Below are positions 35,828-45,635 of a stretch of DNA of 64,000 nt, piece by piece. The notes below the pieces were generated by a model, which made no database searches, was not told the DNA's origin, and was given only the letters and a program-made list of their open reading frames with translations. This DNA comes from Sulfurovum sp. (lineage in GTDB: Bacteria > Campylobacterota > Campylobacteria > Campylobacterales > Sulfurovaceae). The stretch's first letter is position 1. Each line of letters opens with the position of its first letter. The stretch is from positions 47,742-111,741 of the forward strand of contig JAMOTA010000038.1 in assembly GCA_027068435.1 (NCBI GenBank), given 5' to 3'. The position numbers and the translations under genes are program-made.

Positions 35828-37693
35828 TTGAAACTTTTTTACTATGAAGTCTCTCTTCTTCGTTCCTCTGCACCTGGGTTAACGTACGCTTGTAAAGAGC
35901 TGTTAAGCGTAGGGCAGTTGGTGGGTGTGCCACTTAAAAGTACACAAAAAGATGCTGTTGTAGTAGCTAAGGTAGAGACTCCAACGTTTAAAACCTCAGA
36001 GATTACTACTCTCTTAGGTAAACACTACACACCTGTACAGATGCAGATAGCTAAGTTTATCTCAGAGTATTACTTCTCCTCCTTTTCTGAAGCTATTTCA
36101 CTTTTTTTACCCTATGGTAAGTTGGACTCTTTTCCTTCTGATAATAATTTTGTATCTGAAGTTGTGGAGAAGATACCCCTACCTACACTGAGCAGACAAC
36201 AACAGCAAGCCTACATGCAACTTCTTACCAAAAAAAGAGCTTTACTTTTTGGTGTAACAGGTTCTGGTAAAACAGAAATTTTTATCTCCTTAATAGCAAA
36301 AATGCTAGAGGAGGGCAAAAGTGCTATTTTTCTCATGCCAGAGATTTCACTCACCCCTCAAATGGAAAAACGGTTAAAAGTTTACTTTGGAGAAACTGTA
36401 GCGATGTGGCACTCTAAACTTACAAGGAAAAGAAAGAGTGCTATCTTAGAAGAGATAGAAAGTGGAAATGTACGCATCGTTGCAGGAGCAAGGTCTGCAC
36501 TCTTTGTACCCCTACCTAAACTAGGGCTTATCATCGTAGATGAAGAGCATGATGACAGCTACAAAGCGATGACGCGACCACGTTACCATGCCCGTGATGT
36601 AGCAGTACTTATGGCAGATAAGTTAGGGGCTAAAGTACTCTTAGCTTCTGCAACACCAAGTATGACTTCTTATGTGAAGTATGATGTGGTGAAGCTAGAA
36701 AAACCTTACATAGAGACTAAAAAACATTACACTTTTACCACAGGTGACAGACTAACACAAAGTATGCTTGTTGCGTTACATAAAAAGTTTCAAGCCAAAG
36801 AGCAGTCACTCCTTTTTTTACCCACAAGAGGAAATTTTAAGTACCTCTACTGTGAACGCTGTGGTAAAACACATCTCTGTCCTTACTGCTCTGTAGGTAT
36901 GGCACTTCATAGAAAACGTAAGCATTTAAAGTGTCACTACTGTAACTTTACACAAGTCATACAAGAGTCTTGTACTTACTGCGGACACGCTCCTTTGAGC
37001 AGTCAACGCATAGGTACACAAGAGGCGATAGAGATTATTGGTAATGCTATTGAGGGCATACAAGTTGAACAGTTTGATAAAGATAGTATTACTACTACAA
37101 AAAAACTCAAAGATGCATTGAAGCGTTTTGAGAGTGGAGAGAGTCATCTACTTTTAGGTACACAGATGTTGAGTAAGGGGCATGACTATGCAAACATTAC
37201 CCTCTCTGTCATTATGGGGCTTGACTACATTTTAGGTTTAGCAGACTACAGAGCAAGAGAGAGAGCCATGAGTCTTCTGTTTCAAATAGCAGGAAGAAGT
37301 GGAAGAGCATTAGCCTCAGAGGTGATAGTACAAACAGGAGATGCAGAGTTTTTTAAGCACTATTTGAGTGATTATGAACTTTTTATCAAAGATGAATTAC
37401 TGTTTTTAGAGATGGCAAATTACCCTCCTTATGCTTCACTTTCACGCATACTCATTGCCCATAAAGATGAGAGCAAAGCCAGTAAAACTACTTTAGATAC
37501 CGTCACTAAACTTAAAAGTTTTAAAGAGATAGAGATAGTTGGACATGGAAAAGCACCCATAGAAAAAATAGCCAATAAATTTCGTTTTCATATTTTACTA
37601 AGATGTAAAAATAGAGTACCTTTGCTCAAAGCTTTACATGCAGTTGATTGTCGTGAGATAGAGATAGATATGGATCCTGTTGAATTTTCCTAA
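35828..37693 (+). CDS. priA: Primosomal replication restart helicase PriA
   Basis: 621 aa, TTG start with a weak ribosome-binding site. N-terminal DNA-binding part (about 1-110), Walker [24 protein letters not shown] (motif II), then the zinc-binding insert with four CxxC pairs (CERCGKTHLCPYC and CHYCNFTQ/CTYCGH), and C-terminal helicase motifs (LGTQMLSKGHD, QIAGRSGRA). Reloads the replisome at stalled forks, acting with DnaB, which is two genes downstream. Shorter than E. coli PriA, as usual in this lineage. Confidence 0.95.
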   Translation: MKLFYYEVSLLRSSAPGLTYACKELLSVGQLVGVPLKSTQKDAVVVAKVETPTFKTSEITTLLGKHYTPVQMQIAKFISEYYFSSFSEAISLFLPYGKLDSFPSDNNFVSEVVEKIPLPTLSRQQQQAYMQLLTKKRALLFGVTGSGKTEIFISLIAKMLEEGKSAIFLMPEISLTPQMEKRLKVYFGETVAMWHSKLTRKRKSAILEEIESGNVRIVAGARSALFVPLPKLGLIIVDEEHDDSYKAMTRPRYHARDVAVLMADKLGAKVLLASATPSMTSYVKYDVVKLEKPYIETKKHYTFTTGDRLTQSMLVALHKKFQAKEQSLLFLPTRGNFKYLYCERCGKTHLCPYCSVGMALHRKRKHLKCHYCNFTQVIQESCTYCGHAPLSSQRIGTQEAIEIIGNAIEGIQVEQFDKDSITTTKKLKDALKRFESGESHLLLGTQMLSKGHDYANITLSVIMGLDYILGLADYRARERAMSLLFQIAGRSGRALASEVIVQTGDAEFFKHYLSDYELFIKDELLFLEMANYPPYASLSRILIAHKDESKASKTTLDTVTKLKSFKEIEIVGHGKAPIEKIANKFRFHILLRCKNRVPLLKALHAVDCREIEIDMDPVEFS

Positions 37694-37746
37694 TAATGAA
37701 GATATTTTAGATAAAATAAGACAATTATAAAGAGAAGGTATAGCAA

Positions 37747-38808
37747 TTGAAACCAAGAGTAAAAACTAAAAAAATATATGTAGGTGATGTAGCTGTAGGT
37801 GGAGATGCTCCCATCTCTGTGCAGTCTATGACTTACAGTGACACGCACAATATCGCCCAAACCGTAGAGCAGATAAACCGTTTACATTTTGCTGGAGCAG
37901 ATATGGTACGTGTAGCAGTACCAGAGATGCTAGATGCTTTAGCCCTTAAAGCTATTAAAGAGCAAATCTCTTTACCGCTTATTGCCGATATTCATTTTAA
38001 CTATAAGTTAGCACTTGAAGCTGCAAAATGGGTAGATTGTATTCGTTTTAATCCAGGGAATATTGGTGAAAAAAATCGTATAAAAGAGATAGTCAAAGCG
38101 TGTCAAGAACGCTCTTTACCAATACGTATAGGGGTAAATGCTGGTTCACTTGAAAAAGAGTTTGATCAAAAGTATGGAGCAACAGCTGAGGGTATGGTTG
38201 CTAGTGCAGAGTATAATATTAAATTTTTAGAAGATTTAGGATTTACTGACATTAAAGTCTCTTTGAAAGCATCAGATGTAGATAGAACAGTAGATGCTTA
38301 TAGATTACTGCGTCCTAAAAATGCATATCCTTTTCATTTAGGTGTTACAGAAGCAGGGACTATTTTCCATGCGACTATTAAATCTTCCATAGGTTTAGGG
38401 GCACTTCTTCTTGATGGTATAGGTGATACGATGCGTATCTCTATAACAGGAGAACTTGAAGAGGAGATAAAAGTAGGTAAAGCTATTTTGAAAGACTCAG
38501 GAAGACTCAAAGAGGGGTTAAACATTATCTCTTGTCCTACTTGTGGACGTATAGAGGCAGACTTAGTCAAAGCTGTAGCTGAAGTAGAGCGACGTACTGC
38601 ACACATTACCACCCCTATGGATGTCTCTGTTATGGGTTGTGTAGTCAATGCCATAGGAGAAGCTAAACATGCAGATGTTGCCATAGCTTATGGTAAAGGT
38701 GCAGGGTTAGTGATGATAAAAGGTGAAGTGGTAGCAAGACTCCCTGAAGAGGAACTTGTAGATAGATTTGTAGAAGAGGTGGAAAAATTTGCAGAAGAAA
38801 ATAGATAG
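37747..38808 (+). CDS. ispG: 4-hydroxy-3-methylbut-2-enyl diphosphate synthase
   Basis: 353 aa, TTG start with GAAGG upstream. Fe-S enzyme of the MEP isoprenoid pathway. N-terminal TIM barrel ([34 protein letters not shown]) and the [4Fe-4S]-binding C-terminal domain with SCPTCGR and [10 protein letters not shown]. Length fits the two-domain bacterial form. Between priA and dnaB. Confidence 0.96.
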   Translation: MKPRVKTKKIYVGDVAVGGDAPISVQSMTYSDTHNIAQTVEQINRLHFAGADMVRVAVPEMLDALALKAIKEQISLPLIADIHFNYKLALEAAKWVDCIRFNPGNIGEKNRIKEIVKACQERSLPIRIGVNAGSLEKEFDQKYGATAEGMVASAEYNIKFLEDLGFTDIKVSLKASDVDRTVDAYRLLRPKNAYPFHLGVTEAGTIFHATIKSSIGLGALLLDGIGDTMRISITGELEEEIKVGKAILKDSGRLKEGLNIISCPTCGRIEADLVKAVAEVERRTAHITTPMDVSVMGCVVNAIGEAKHADVAIAYGKGAGLVMIKGEVVARLPEEELVDRFVEEVEKFAEENR

Positions 38809-38826
38809 TATAAAAGAGTATAACTA

Positions 38827-41295
38827 ATGGAAAATATGTATAATTTAAACATTGAAAGAGCTGTTCTCTCTGCTATTGTTTTTGATCCTGAGACCTATGA
38901 AGAGATAGCAGCTAAATTAATGTCACATGACTTCTATCTGCCTTTTCATCAACACATTTTTGCTGCGATGGAAGAGCTTAATCGTGAAGAGAAACCTTTA
39001 GATGAAGAGTTTTTACGCTCTAAACTTGTAAGCATGGGGAAGTTTGATGAGGTAGCAATGCTTGATTTACTCTCTGCAAACCCCATCTCCAATACATCAG
39101 CTTACCTTAGTGAAATAAAAGCAAAGTCTAGTAAAAGGGCGTTAGCTACCTTAGCTACAGAGATAAAAAAAGTAGTCATAGAAGATGACCTTCCTGCTGA
39201 TGAAGTGATGAACTTAGTTGAGAAAAAACTCTACGAAATTACCCAAAATAATATCAATGAAGATTTTAGAGATTCAAAAAACATTACGCTAGCAATGATG
39301 GATGAGATAAACCGTCTTAAAGCTTTAGGTAACTCTAAACTTATCGGTACAGATACAGGATTTAAAAATCTCAATGACAAAACTTCTGGTTTTGGTAAAG
39401 GGGATTTAGTTATTATTGCTGCAAGACCAGCGATGGGGAAATGTTTAGGTAAAGGTACAAAAGTTTTAATGTTTGATGGTACATTAAAAAAGGTTGAAGA
39501 TGTTCAAGTAGGTGATTTGCTTATGGGAGATGACTCAACATCTAGAAAAGTACTTTCACTTGCAAGAGGAAAAGAAGAGATGTATTGGGTAAGGCAAAAT
39601 AAGGGTATAGACTACCGTGTTAACAAATCACATATACTCTCTTTAAAGCGTTCAAGAAATGAAGGAAAACATCAACATGGTGATGTTTTAAATATAGAAC
39701 TTTCAGAATATATCGAAAAGAGTGATAAATTTAAGTCTAATTACAAAGGCTATAAAGTTTCTGTGGAGTTTAATTCAAAAGATTTAGAAGTAGATCCTTA
39801 CTTTATAGGTTTATGGTTAGGTGATGGACGTAGCTCTGATGTCCGTATAGCTACACAAGATGAAGAGGTAGTCTCTTACCTTGAATCGTATGCTAAAGCT
39901 TTGGGCAAAAAGTTACATGACTATAAGGTAGAGGGTAAATGCGATATGTATGGTATTACTAATTTACAAAATGAGAATGAAAAAAAAGATTTAAAAGACT
40001 CTTTGCAATCTAAATTAAGAGCTATGAATCTTATAGAGAATAAACATATTCCTCAAAACTATATGTCAGGTAATACAGAACAACGTTTAGCACTTCTTGC
40101 AGGGTTGATAGATAGTGATGGTTATTATGATGATGAGTATCATGTAATGGAGATAGTGCAAAAGAGAGAATCTTTAGCTAAAGAGATTAAGTTACTAGCA
40201 GACTCTTTAGGTTTTAGGGTTTCATTAAAAGCAAAAAAAGCTAGCATAAAATCTATAGGGTATGAATGTGAAGTTTTTAGGGTAAGAATTGTCGGCGATT
40301 TAGATAAGATACCAACAAAAATAGAGAGAAAGAAAGCTAGACCTTTACGTTCTAAAAGAGAGTATAAACATACAGGAATACAGATAGAATATGACAAAGT
40401 AGATGACTATTATGGTTTTGTGTTAGATGGAAATCATCTGTTTCTACTAGAAGATATGACAGTAACACATAACACAGCACTTGTTCTTAACATGGCACTT
40501 AAAGCCATAGAACGAAATGAAGGTGTAGCATTTTTTTCACTTGAAATGCCAGCAGAACAACTGATGCTAAGACTACTCTCAGCGAAGACTTCTATCCCTC
40601 TTCAGGCACTTAGAGTAGGGGACTTGACAGATGAGCAGTGGAGTCAGCTCTCTGCTGCAACTTCAGAACTCTCAGAGAAAAAGCTTTTTGTTGATGATGG
40701 TGGGTATGCCACTATTCATCATGTGCGTTCTAAGTTGCGTAAGCTTAAAGGGCAACATCCTGAAATATCTGTAGCTATTATTGACTACTTACAACTTATG
40801 AGTGGTGAGGGTAAAGAGGGAAGACAGCAAGAGGTTTCTGAAATCTCAAGAGGTTTAAAACAGTTGGCTAGGGAGTTACAGATACCTATTGTAGCACTTT
40901 CACAGCTTAACCGTGGGGTTGAGAGTAGAGATAATAAACGTCCGATGCTTTCAGATTTACGTGAATCGGGAGCTATTGAACAAGATGCCGATATTATCCT
41001 TTTTGTCTATCGTGATGATGTTTATCGTGAAGCGATGGAGAAAGAGAAAGAGATGAAAGCTAAAGCAGAGGGTAAAGAGTATAACTCCGAGTTTAGTAAA
41101 AAATCTGAAGAGGATGCTGAAATCATCATAGGTAAGCAGAGAAATGGACCTACGGGTACAGTTAACCTTGTCTTCCAAAAGAAGTTTACACGCTTTGTTG
41201 ATGCAACTATCTCTCCAGCTTTTGAAGTGGTGTATGAAGATAATGACATCCCTATGCAAGAGGGAAATATAAACATAGAGTTACCGACTCTTTAG
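38827..41295 (+). CDS. dnaB: Replicative DNA helicase DnaB, interrupted by an intein
   Basis: 822 aa precursor; 478 aa after removal of a 344-residue intein. The extein has the N-terminal DnaB domain (about 1-110), linker and RecA-like motor: GKGDLVIIAARPAMGK joins TALVLNMALKAI across the intein, so the P-loop reads GK/T once spliced. FFSLEMPAEQLMLRLL, IIDYLQLMSG, and ESGAIEQDADIILFVYRDDVY (arginine-finger region) follow. Without splicing the P-loop would be destroyed, so splicing must be efficient for replication. Gene order priA-ispG-dnaB-comEC. Confidence 0.97.
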   Translation: MENMYNLNIERAVLSAIVFDPETYEEIAAKLMSHDFYLPFHQHIFAAMEELNREEKPLDEEFLRSKLVSMGKFDEVAMLDLLSANPISNTSAYLSEIKAKSSKRALATLATEIKKVVIEDDLPADEVMNLVEKKLYEITQNNINEDFRDSKNITLAMMDEINRLKALGNSKLIGTDTGFKNLNDKTSGFGKGDLVIIAARPAMGKCLGKGTKVLMFDGTLKKVEDVQVGDLLMGDDSTSRKVLSLARGKEEMYWVRQNKGIDYRVNKSHILSLKRSRNEGKHQHGDVLNIELSEYIEKSDKFKSNYKGYKVSVEFNSKDLEVDPYFIGLWLGDGRSSDVRIATQDEEVVSYLESYAKALGKKLHDYKVEGKCDMYGITNLQNENEKKDLKDSLQSKLRAMNLIENKHIPQNYMSGNTEQRLALLAGLIDSDGYYDDEYHVMEIVQKRESLAKEIKLLADSLGFRVSLKAKKASIKSIGYECEVFRVRIVGDLDKIPTKIERKKARPLRSKREYKHTGIQIEYDKVDDYYGFVLDGNHLFLLEDMTVTHNTALVLNMALKAIERNEGVAFFSLEMPAEQLMLRLLSAKTSIPLQALRVGDLTDEQWSQLSAATSELSEKKLFVDDGGYATIHHVRSKLRKLKGQHPEISVAIIDYLQLMSGEGKEGRQQEVSEISRGLKQLARELQIPIVALSQLNRGVESRDNKRPMLSDLRESGAIEQDADIILFVYRDDVYREAMEKEKEMKAKAEGKEYNSEFSKKSEEDAEIIIGKQRNGPTGTVNLVFQKKFTRFVDATISPAFEVVYEDNDIPMQEGNINIELPTL
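39442..40473 (+). mobile_element. DnaB intein with LAGLIDADG homing endonuclease
   Basis: Residues 206-549 of the DnaB precursor. Starts with Cys206 (CLGKGTKVLMFDGTLKKVED, block A), block B around RVNKSHILSL where the usual Thr is Asn but the His is kept, two endonuclease motifs FIGLWLGDGRS and LLAGLIDSDGYY with both catalytic Asp, then block F FVLDGNHLFLL and the terminal His548-Asn549 followed by Thr550 as the +1 nucleophile. All splice residues appear present. Insertion is between the Lys and Thr of the Walker A motif, a site that homing inteins favour because it is highly conserved. The endonuclease looks intact. Confidence 0.95.
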
Positions 41296-41297
41296 TT

Positions 41298-42563
41298 ATG
41301 CAATTTGAAAAACCAACACTTTTTCCATCTTTAAAAGTGTTTGTAGGGGTGATGGTTTTTCTTTGGCTACTCATTATGGTACGTCTCTATTTTGAGTATA
41401 AATCATATCAAGATTTTATCTCAAAACCTTTTTATTTTACAAATGCTCTAGTCCTAAACAGTTACGAGAAGCATAAAAAATCTAAACGCTATCAAGTACT
41501 TAAACTACGTAGCGAAGAGGGTTTTACGTTCTACACTACTACACATGAAAAACAGAGTTTAAAACATCATAGCTTACGTCTTAAAATCATACCAAATAAA
41601 CGTATCAGTTTTAAAGAGTACTTGGGTACTTTTTACCTCAAAAGTCGTATCAGCTCAAAGAGACAAGAGGCAACTACGTGGAAAGATAGACTTGTTAAGC
41701 AGATTTATGCACAGCATAGTGATGAGAGGTTAGGCTCTTTTTACAGTGCGATTTTCTTTGCTACACCTTTAGGCCCTCTGTTACGAGAGAAAATAAGCCT
41801 TTTAGGAGTAAGTCACTTGGTCGCACTTAGTGGGTTTCACTTGGGGATACTTTGGGGTTTAGTCTATGGTCTGCTTCTTCTACTCTACCGACCACTGCAA
41901 CAGAGGTTTTTCCCCTACCGTTATGCACTGATAGATGTAGGCTTTGTAGCCATACTTATCTTGGGTTTTTATGTATGGTTTGTAGGGTATCCTCCCTCTT
42001 TGTTACGCTCTTATGCTATGGTACTTGTAGGGTGGGTAGCACTTTTAATGGGAGTGGAGTTTATAAGCTTTACTTTTTTGTTTAGCATACTTACTGTTTT
42101 GATACTGCTTTTTCCTTCTCTACTGGTTTCTCTTGGCTTTTGGCTCTCTATTGCAGGAGTTTTTTATATATTTTTACTTTTACACTATAGTAAATTATTC
42201 ACACGATGGAGCATTACATTATGGATTATTCCTTTAGGAATCTTTCTTTTTATGCAACCTGTTATTCATACCGTGTTTACAGTGAGTAGTAGCTATCAAC
42301 TACTCTCTCCACTACTCTCTTTACTCTTTGTGGTTTTTTACCCTTTAGTAATGATGTTACATCTTCTTGGATTGGGGATGTGGTTTGATGAAGCTTTGTT
42401 GAGGTTATTTACTATAGCAGAGGGGAGTAGTGATAAGCTTTTACCTCTGTGGATGCTTTTTGTTTATATGGGTGTATCTTTGGGTGCCATAAGAAGTAAA
42501 AAACTATTTTTCTTACTTCTATTCTTGGCTATAAGTTATAGTATATACCTCTTTTATATGTGA
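41298..42563 (+). CDS. comEC: ComEC/Rec2-type competence membrane protein (short form)
   Basis: 421 aa, ATG two bases after dnaB. N-terminal OB-like region (about 40-115), then about nine membrane helices with LGVSHLVALSGFHLGILWG, the ComEC competence signature, and VGYPPSLLRSYAMVLVGW. The C-terminal metallo-beta-lactamase domain of long ComEC proteins is absent, as is usual in Campylobacterota. Forms the inner-membrane channel for single-stranded DNA uptake. Together with two prepilins nearby it suggests natural competence (inference). Convergent with the next gene, 10-base overlap. Confidence 0.9.
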   Translation: MQFEKPTLFPSLKVFVGVMVFLWLLIMVRLYFEYKSYQDFISKPFYFTNALVLNSYEKHKKSKRYQVLKLRSEEGFTFYTTTHEKQSLKHHSLRLKIIPNKRISFKEYLGTFYLKSRISSKRQEATTWKDRLVKQIYAQHSDERLGSFYSAIFFATPLGPLLREKISLLGVSHLVALSGFHLGILWGLVYGLLLLLYRPLQQRFFPYRYALIDVGFVAILILGFYVWFVGYPPSLLRSYAMVLVGWVALLMGVEFISFTFLFSILTVLILLFPSLLVSLGFWLSIAGVFYIFLLLHYSKLFTRWSITLWIIPLGIFLFMQPVIHTVFTVSSSYQLLSPLLSLLFVVFYPLVMMLHLLGLGMWFDEALLRLFTIAEGSSDKLLPLWMLFVYMGVSLGAIRSKKLFFLLLFLAISYSIYLFYM

Positions 42564-43390
42564 TCTATCTCTTCATCTTTGTCTAAAAGATAGCAAAATC
42601 TTAGCCCATGTAGAAAGATAGCCCATGAGATGTAAATCCATAAAAAGAAGAAGAGTATAGTACTAATACTCCCATACACAGAGGCGTATGTTTTGTTATG
42701 TACGACATAAAAAACAAAACCACTCTTTGAGATGTACCAAATAAGAGAAGCACTAAAAGAGCTAACTACGGCTGCTCGTATATCAACTTTGGTATTAGCA
42801 GAGAGTTGATAGGCGATGTAAAACATACCCCAAATAATAATAAAAGGTAAAAAATAATAGAGTTGTAGCATACTTGTAATACTGTATTTATCCAGATAAC
42901 TTTGTATAAATGAAGAGAGATAAAAAGAACTTCCCATCATAAGTGGGAGTATTAAGATAAGGAGTATGTATGTTTTTACTGCCCTAAAAAAGGTACGTTT
43001 AGGTGTCTCAAAAATATCATTGACAATAAAATCATAGTTTTTAAAGAACATCATTGCTGCAAAAGTTACATAGAAAAACCCAACTTGTCCTAGTTTGTCT
43101 GAGTTTTTAAGAAAGGTATTAATGTAAGTCATAATATCTTTAGAGTTTGTAGGCATAAGGTTTGAAAAAATTAATGCTTCTACTTTTTCATAGACAGAGT
43201 CAAAAATAGGAAGTGTTGTAAAAATATATAGTAAAATAGCCAAAAGAGGGATAATAGAAAAAAGTGTATTCCAGCTTAGGCTAGCAGCATAAAAGCTCAA
43301 TCTATCATCAAACAGATCTTTAATAAAGTCTCTAAGAAAAATGTAATAGGTGCGTAATAGTTTTTTGTTTTTCAAGGGTTTCCTTAACAT
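42554..43390 (-). CDS. YihY/BrkB-family membrane protein
   Basis: 278 aa from the ATG at 43390. A longer in-frame ORF to 43498 would overlap the glcD-like gene by 68 bases and adds a non-conserved leader. Six predicted helices; FYAASLSWNTLFSIIPLLAILLY and FFLWIYISWAIFLHG are typical of the YihY/UPF0761 (formerly ribonuclease BN) group, now seen as a membrane transporter-like family of unknown substrate. Charged N-terminus (KPLKNKKLL). Downstream of the FAD oxidase gene on the same strand. Confidence 0.88.
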   Translation of the reverse strand: MLRKPLKNKKLLRTYYIFLRDFIKDLFDDRLSFYAASLSWNTLFSIIPLLAILLYIFTTLPIFDSVYEKVEALIFSNLMPTNSKDIMTYINTFLKNSDKLGQVGFFYVTFAAMMFFKNYDFIVNDIFETPKRTFFRAVKTYILLILILPLMMGSSFYLSSFIQSYLDKYSITSMLQLYYFLPFIIIWGMFYIAYQLSANTKVDIRAAVVSSFSASLIWYISKSGFVFYVVHNKTYASVYGSISTILFFFLWIYISWAIFLHGLRFCYLLDKDEEIDHI

Positions 43391-43410
43391 TAAGGAAGAA
43401 GACTCCTTAA
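43390..43410 (-). other. Inverted repeat overlapping the yihY-like start
   Basis: TTAAGGA (43390-43396) and TCCTTAA (43404-43410) form a 7-bp hairpin between the end of the FAD oxidase gene and the ATG of the yihY-like gene. The AAGGAG within the arm is the only Shine-Dalgarno-like sequence, 12 bases from the ATG, so folding may affect initiation. Confidence 0.35.
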
Positions 43411-43430
43411 TGGTTTTGTAATATAAAGTG

Positions 43431-44819
43431 TTAGTTAGGGAGTCCCATCTTTCCAGGGTTAAGTATGTTGTTTGGGTCAAATGCTTTTTTAATGTCATTA
43501 AATAAATTAAGTTCTACATCGTTAAAAGCAATACTCATAAAAGGTGCTTTACTTGTACCAATGCCGTGTTCACCACTAAGTGTACCACCCATCTCTACCA
43601 CCAGTTCAAAGATCTCTTCTATTGCATCATGACCTTTTTCTAGTTGCTCTTGGCTTGAACTATCTACCATTACATTGACGTGGATATTTCCATCTCCTGC
43701 GTGTCCAAAACATGGTACTTTAAAACCATATTTATCACCTATCTCGTAGATACGTTTGAGTGCTTCAGGTAGCATACTTCTTGGAACAGAGATGTCTTCA
43801 TTGAGTTTTTTAGAGCCAAAAATAGTAATAGAAGGGGAGGCATTTTTTCTAGCAAACCAGAGCTTATCTCTCTCTTTTGTATTGTGTGCAATAATGAAAT
43901 TTTGTGCACCATTCTCTTTAAATGATTTTTTTAAAATTTCTAACTGGAACTCTACCTCTTGAGAGACATTTCCATCGACATCACCTATGAGTAAAGCACC
44001 TGCATCTTCAGGAAGGTCAATATCTAGCTTCTCTTTAAGGGCTTGGACTACAAGATCATCCATAAACTCCATAGCTACAGGGTTTGCACCTGCTGCTAGA
44101 GATTTAAATACAGCATTCATCGCATCATCTACAGATGGAAAAATACCCATGTATGCTTTAGTAAACTGTGGTTTAGGGATAAGTTTTAGTGTCATCTCTG
44201 TAAGAACTGCAAGTGTACCCTCTGAAGCTATGAGGATACCTGCTACATTGTAACCCGCAACATCTTTAATAGTTCTCTTTCCTGCACGAATAATGTCACC
44301 ATTGGGACGTACAGCACGTAGAGCCATCACATAATCTTTAGTGATACCGTACTTAGCAGCACGCATACCACCTGCATTTTCACTCACATTTCCACCAAGT
44401 GTTGAGTACTCTTCGCTCGCTGGATCAGGTGGATAAAAAAGTCCTACTTCCTCTGCTGCTTTTTGTAAATCCATGTTTATAACACCTGGTTGTACAACAG
44501 CTACCATGTTCTCCATGTCAATCTCAAGGATTTTGTTCATATGTTTTTCCATCGCAAGAGTGATACCACCATTGGTTGGTAATGCCCCTCCTGTAAAACC
44601 AGAACCAGCACCTCTTGGCGTAATAATAATTTGATGGTGGTTACAGTAAACTAAAATACGGCTAACATCTTCTTCATCTCTTGGAAATACTACTGCGTCA
44701 GGTTCAAACCGTGTACGTGTTGCATCATATGAGTAAGCGATAAGATGGGCTTTATCACTGTAAACATTCTCTTCTCCTACAAGGTCTTGGAGTGCTTGTA
44801 TATGTTTTGTATCTAACAC
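43431..44819 (-). CDS. FAD-linked oxidase, GlcD-like (glycolate/D-lactate dehydrogenase family)
   Basis: 462 aa, GTG start that overlaps the preceding stop (TAGTG). FAD-binding PCMH domain with PRGAGSGFTGGALPTNGGI and PPDPASEEYSTLGGNVSENAGG, and a C-terminal FAD-oxidase domain with CFGHAGDGNIHVN and SGEHGIGTSKAPFM. Matches GlcD and bacterial D-lactate dehydrogenases of about 460 aa. The substrate cannot be decided from sequence; no glcE/glcF lie next to it. Confidence 0.92.
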   Translation of the reverse strand: MLDTKHIQALQDLVGEENVYSDKAHLIAYSYDATRTRFEPDAVVFPRDEEDVSRILVYCNHHQIIITPRGAGSGFTGGALPTNGGITLAMEKHMNKILEIDMENMVAVVQPGVINMDLQKAAEEVGLFYPPDPASEEYSTLGGNVSENAGGMRAAKYGITKDYVMALRAVRPNGDIIRAGKRTIKDVAGYNVAGILIASEGTLAVLTEMTLKLIPKPQFTKAYMGIFPSVDDAMNAVFKSLAAGANPVAMEFMDDLVVQALKEKLDIDLPEDAGALLIGDVDGNVSQEVEFQLEILKKSFKENGAQNFIIAHNTKERDKLWFARKNASPSITIFGSKKLNEDISVPRSMLPEALKRIYEIGDKYGFKVPCFGHAGDGNIHVNVMVDSSSQEQLEKGHDAIEEIFELVVEMGGTLSGEHGIGTSKAPFMSIAFNDVELNLFNDIKKAFDPNNILNPGKMGLPN

Positions 44820-45499
44820 TAGATTAACTCCATCGCATTATAATAGTTTCCTACTTTTTTACTACCAAACCACCCAGTATCTAACTCTTTAAATCTCATG
44901 TAGAAAGGGTACTCACCAGTAGCAGGAAGTTTTTTGATACTTTTTTTACTTACTATTTCTCCAGAGATAGGGTCTAAAAGAACAGCAGAGTCTTTACGGA
45001 CAATGCATATAAGTCCTACTTGGTATTTTTTAGCAAATGAGGCGAGGTTTGCTTTTGTTGGTAGTGAATCTCCCTCTTGTGTAAGGTATAAAGCAAAAAG
45101 ATCTGGGTGTATCCATTTTTTTGTATAAGAAGAGGTGATTTTCTTATAAACTTTTTCGTTAGGTGCAAGAAGTAGTACATTTTTATAGAGGTAACCTCCT
45201 ACTACTTTGTCACCTTTACTAACAGGTGTTTTAATAGTAGGAAGTGCATTATGATCTAAAACATTTTGAGCTATTATTTTGGCTTTTGCTTTAGATGTTT
45301 GCACGATGTAATGTGTAATAGCTTCAAGTGAATTATCGTAGTTGTGTATGATAATAGCACTCATGCCTATTGCAGGAAGTGCTTTGCGTAAAGAAACAGT
45401 ACCCTCATCTATAGAAGTCACTGAAGTGTGTGTTGTTGAAGGAAAGAATCCTGCAAAAAGAGGTAAAGAAGTTAAAGCGATAAGTAGCATTTTTCGCAT
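44819..45499 (-). CDS. PgbA-like (plasminogen-binding N-terminal domain) exported protein
   Basis: 226 aa with a signal peptide (about 1-17). The pattern DEGTVSLRKALPAIGMSAIIIHNYDNS near the N-terminus and a mixed alpha/beta body match what is called the PgbA N-terminal domain in Helicobacter and relatives. In a non-pathogen a plasminogen-binding role is unlikely; the true function is unknown. Translationally coupled to the FAD oxidase gene downstream. Confidence 0.6.
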   Translation of the reverse strand: MRKMLLIALTSLPLFAGFFPSTTHTSVTSIDEGTVSLRKALPAIGMSAIIIHNYDNSLEAITHYIVQTSKAKAKIIAQNVLDHNALPTIKTPVSKGDKVVGGYLYKNVLLLAPNEKVYKKITSSYTKKWIHPDLFALYLTQEGDSLPTKANLASFAKKYQVGLICIVRKDSAVLLDPISGEIVSKKSIKKLPATGEYPFYMRFKELDTGWFGSKKVGNYYNAMELI

Positions 45500-45635
45500 A
45501 GCAAACCTTTTAGTGTATTATTTAATTTTTATTATAGTGATTATACAAGTAAAAGATTAAAAGTTTATGCATAGCGGTATGATTAAATTAATTAAGTTAT
45601 AATTATGGTTAATTGAATCTGTTTTAAGAGGTAAA

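Noticed and set aside
40140..40397. Minus-strand open frame within the intein
   Set aside because: Shadow of the endonuclease coding strand; no supporting signals.
43391..43498. 36-residue N-terminal extension of the YihY-like protein
   Set aside because: Overlaps the end of the FAD oxidase gene; family match starts at the later Met.
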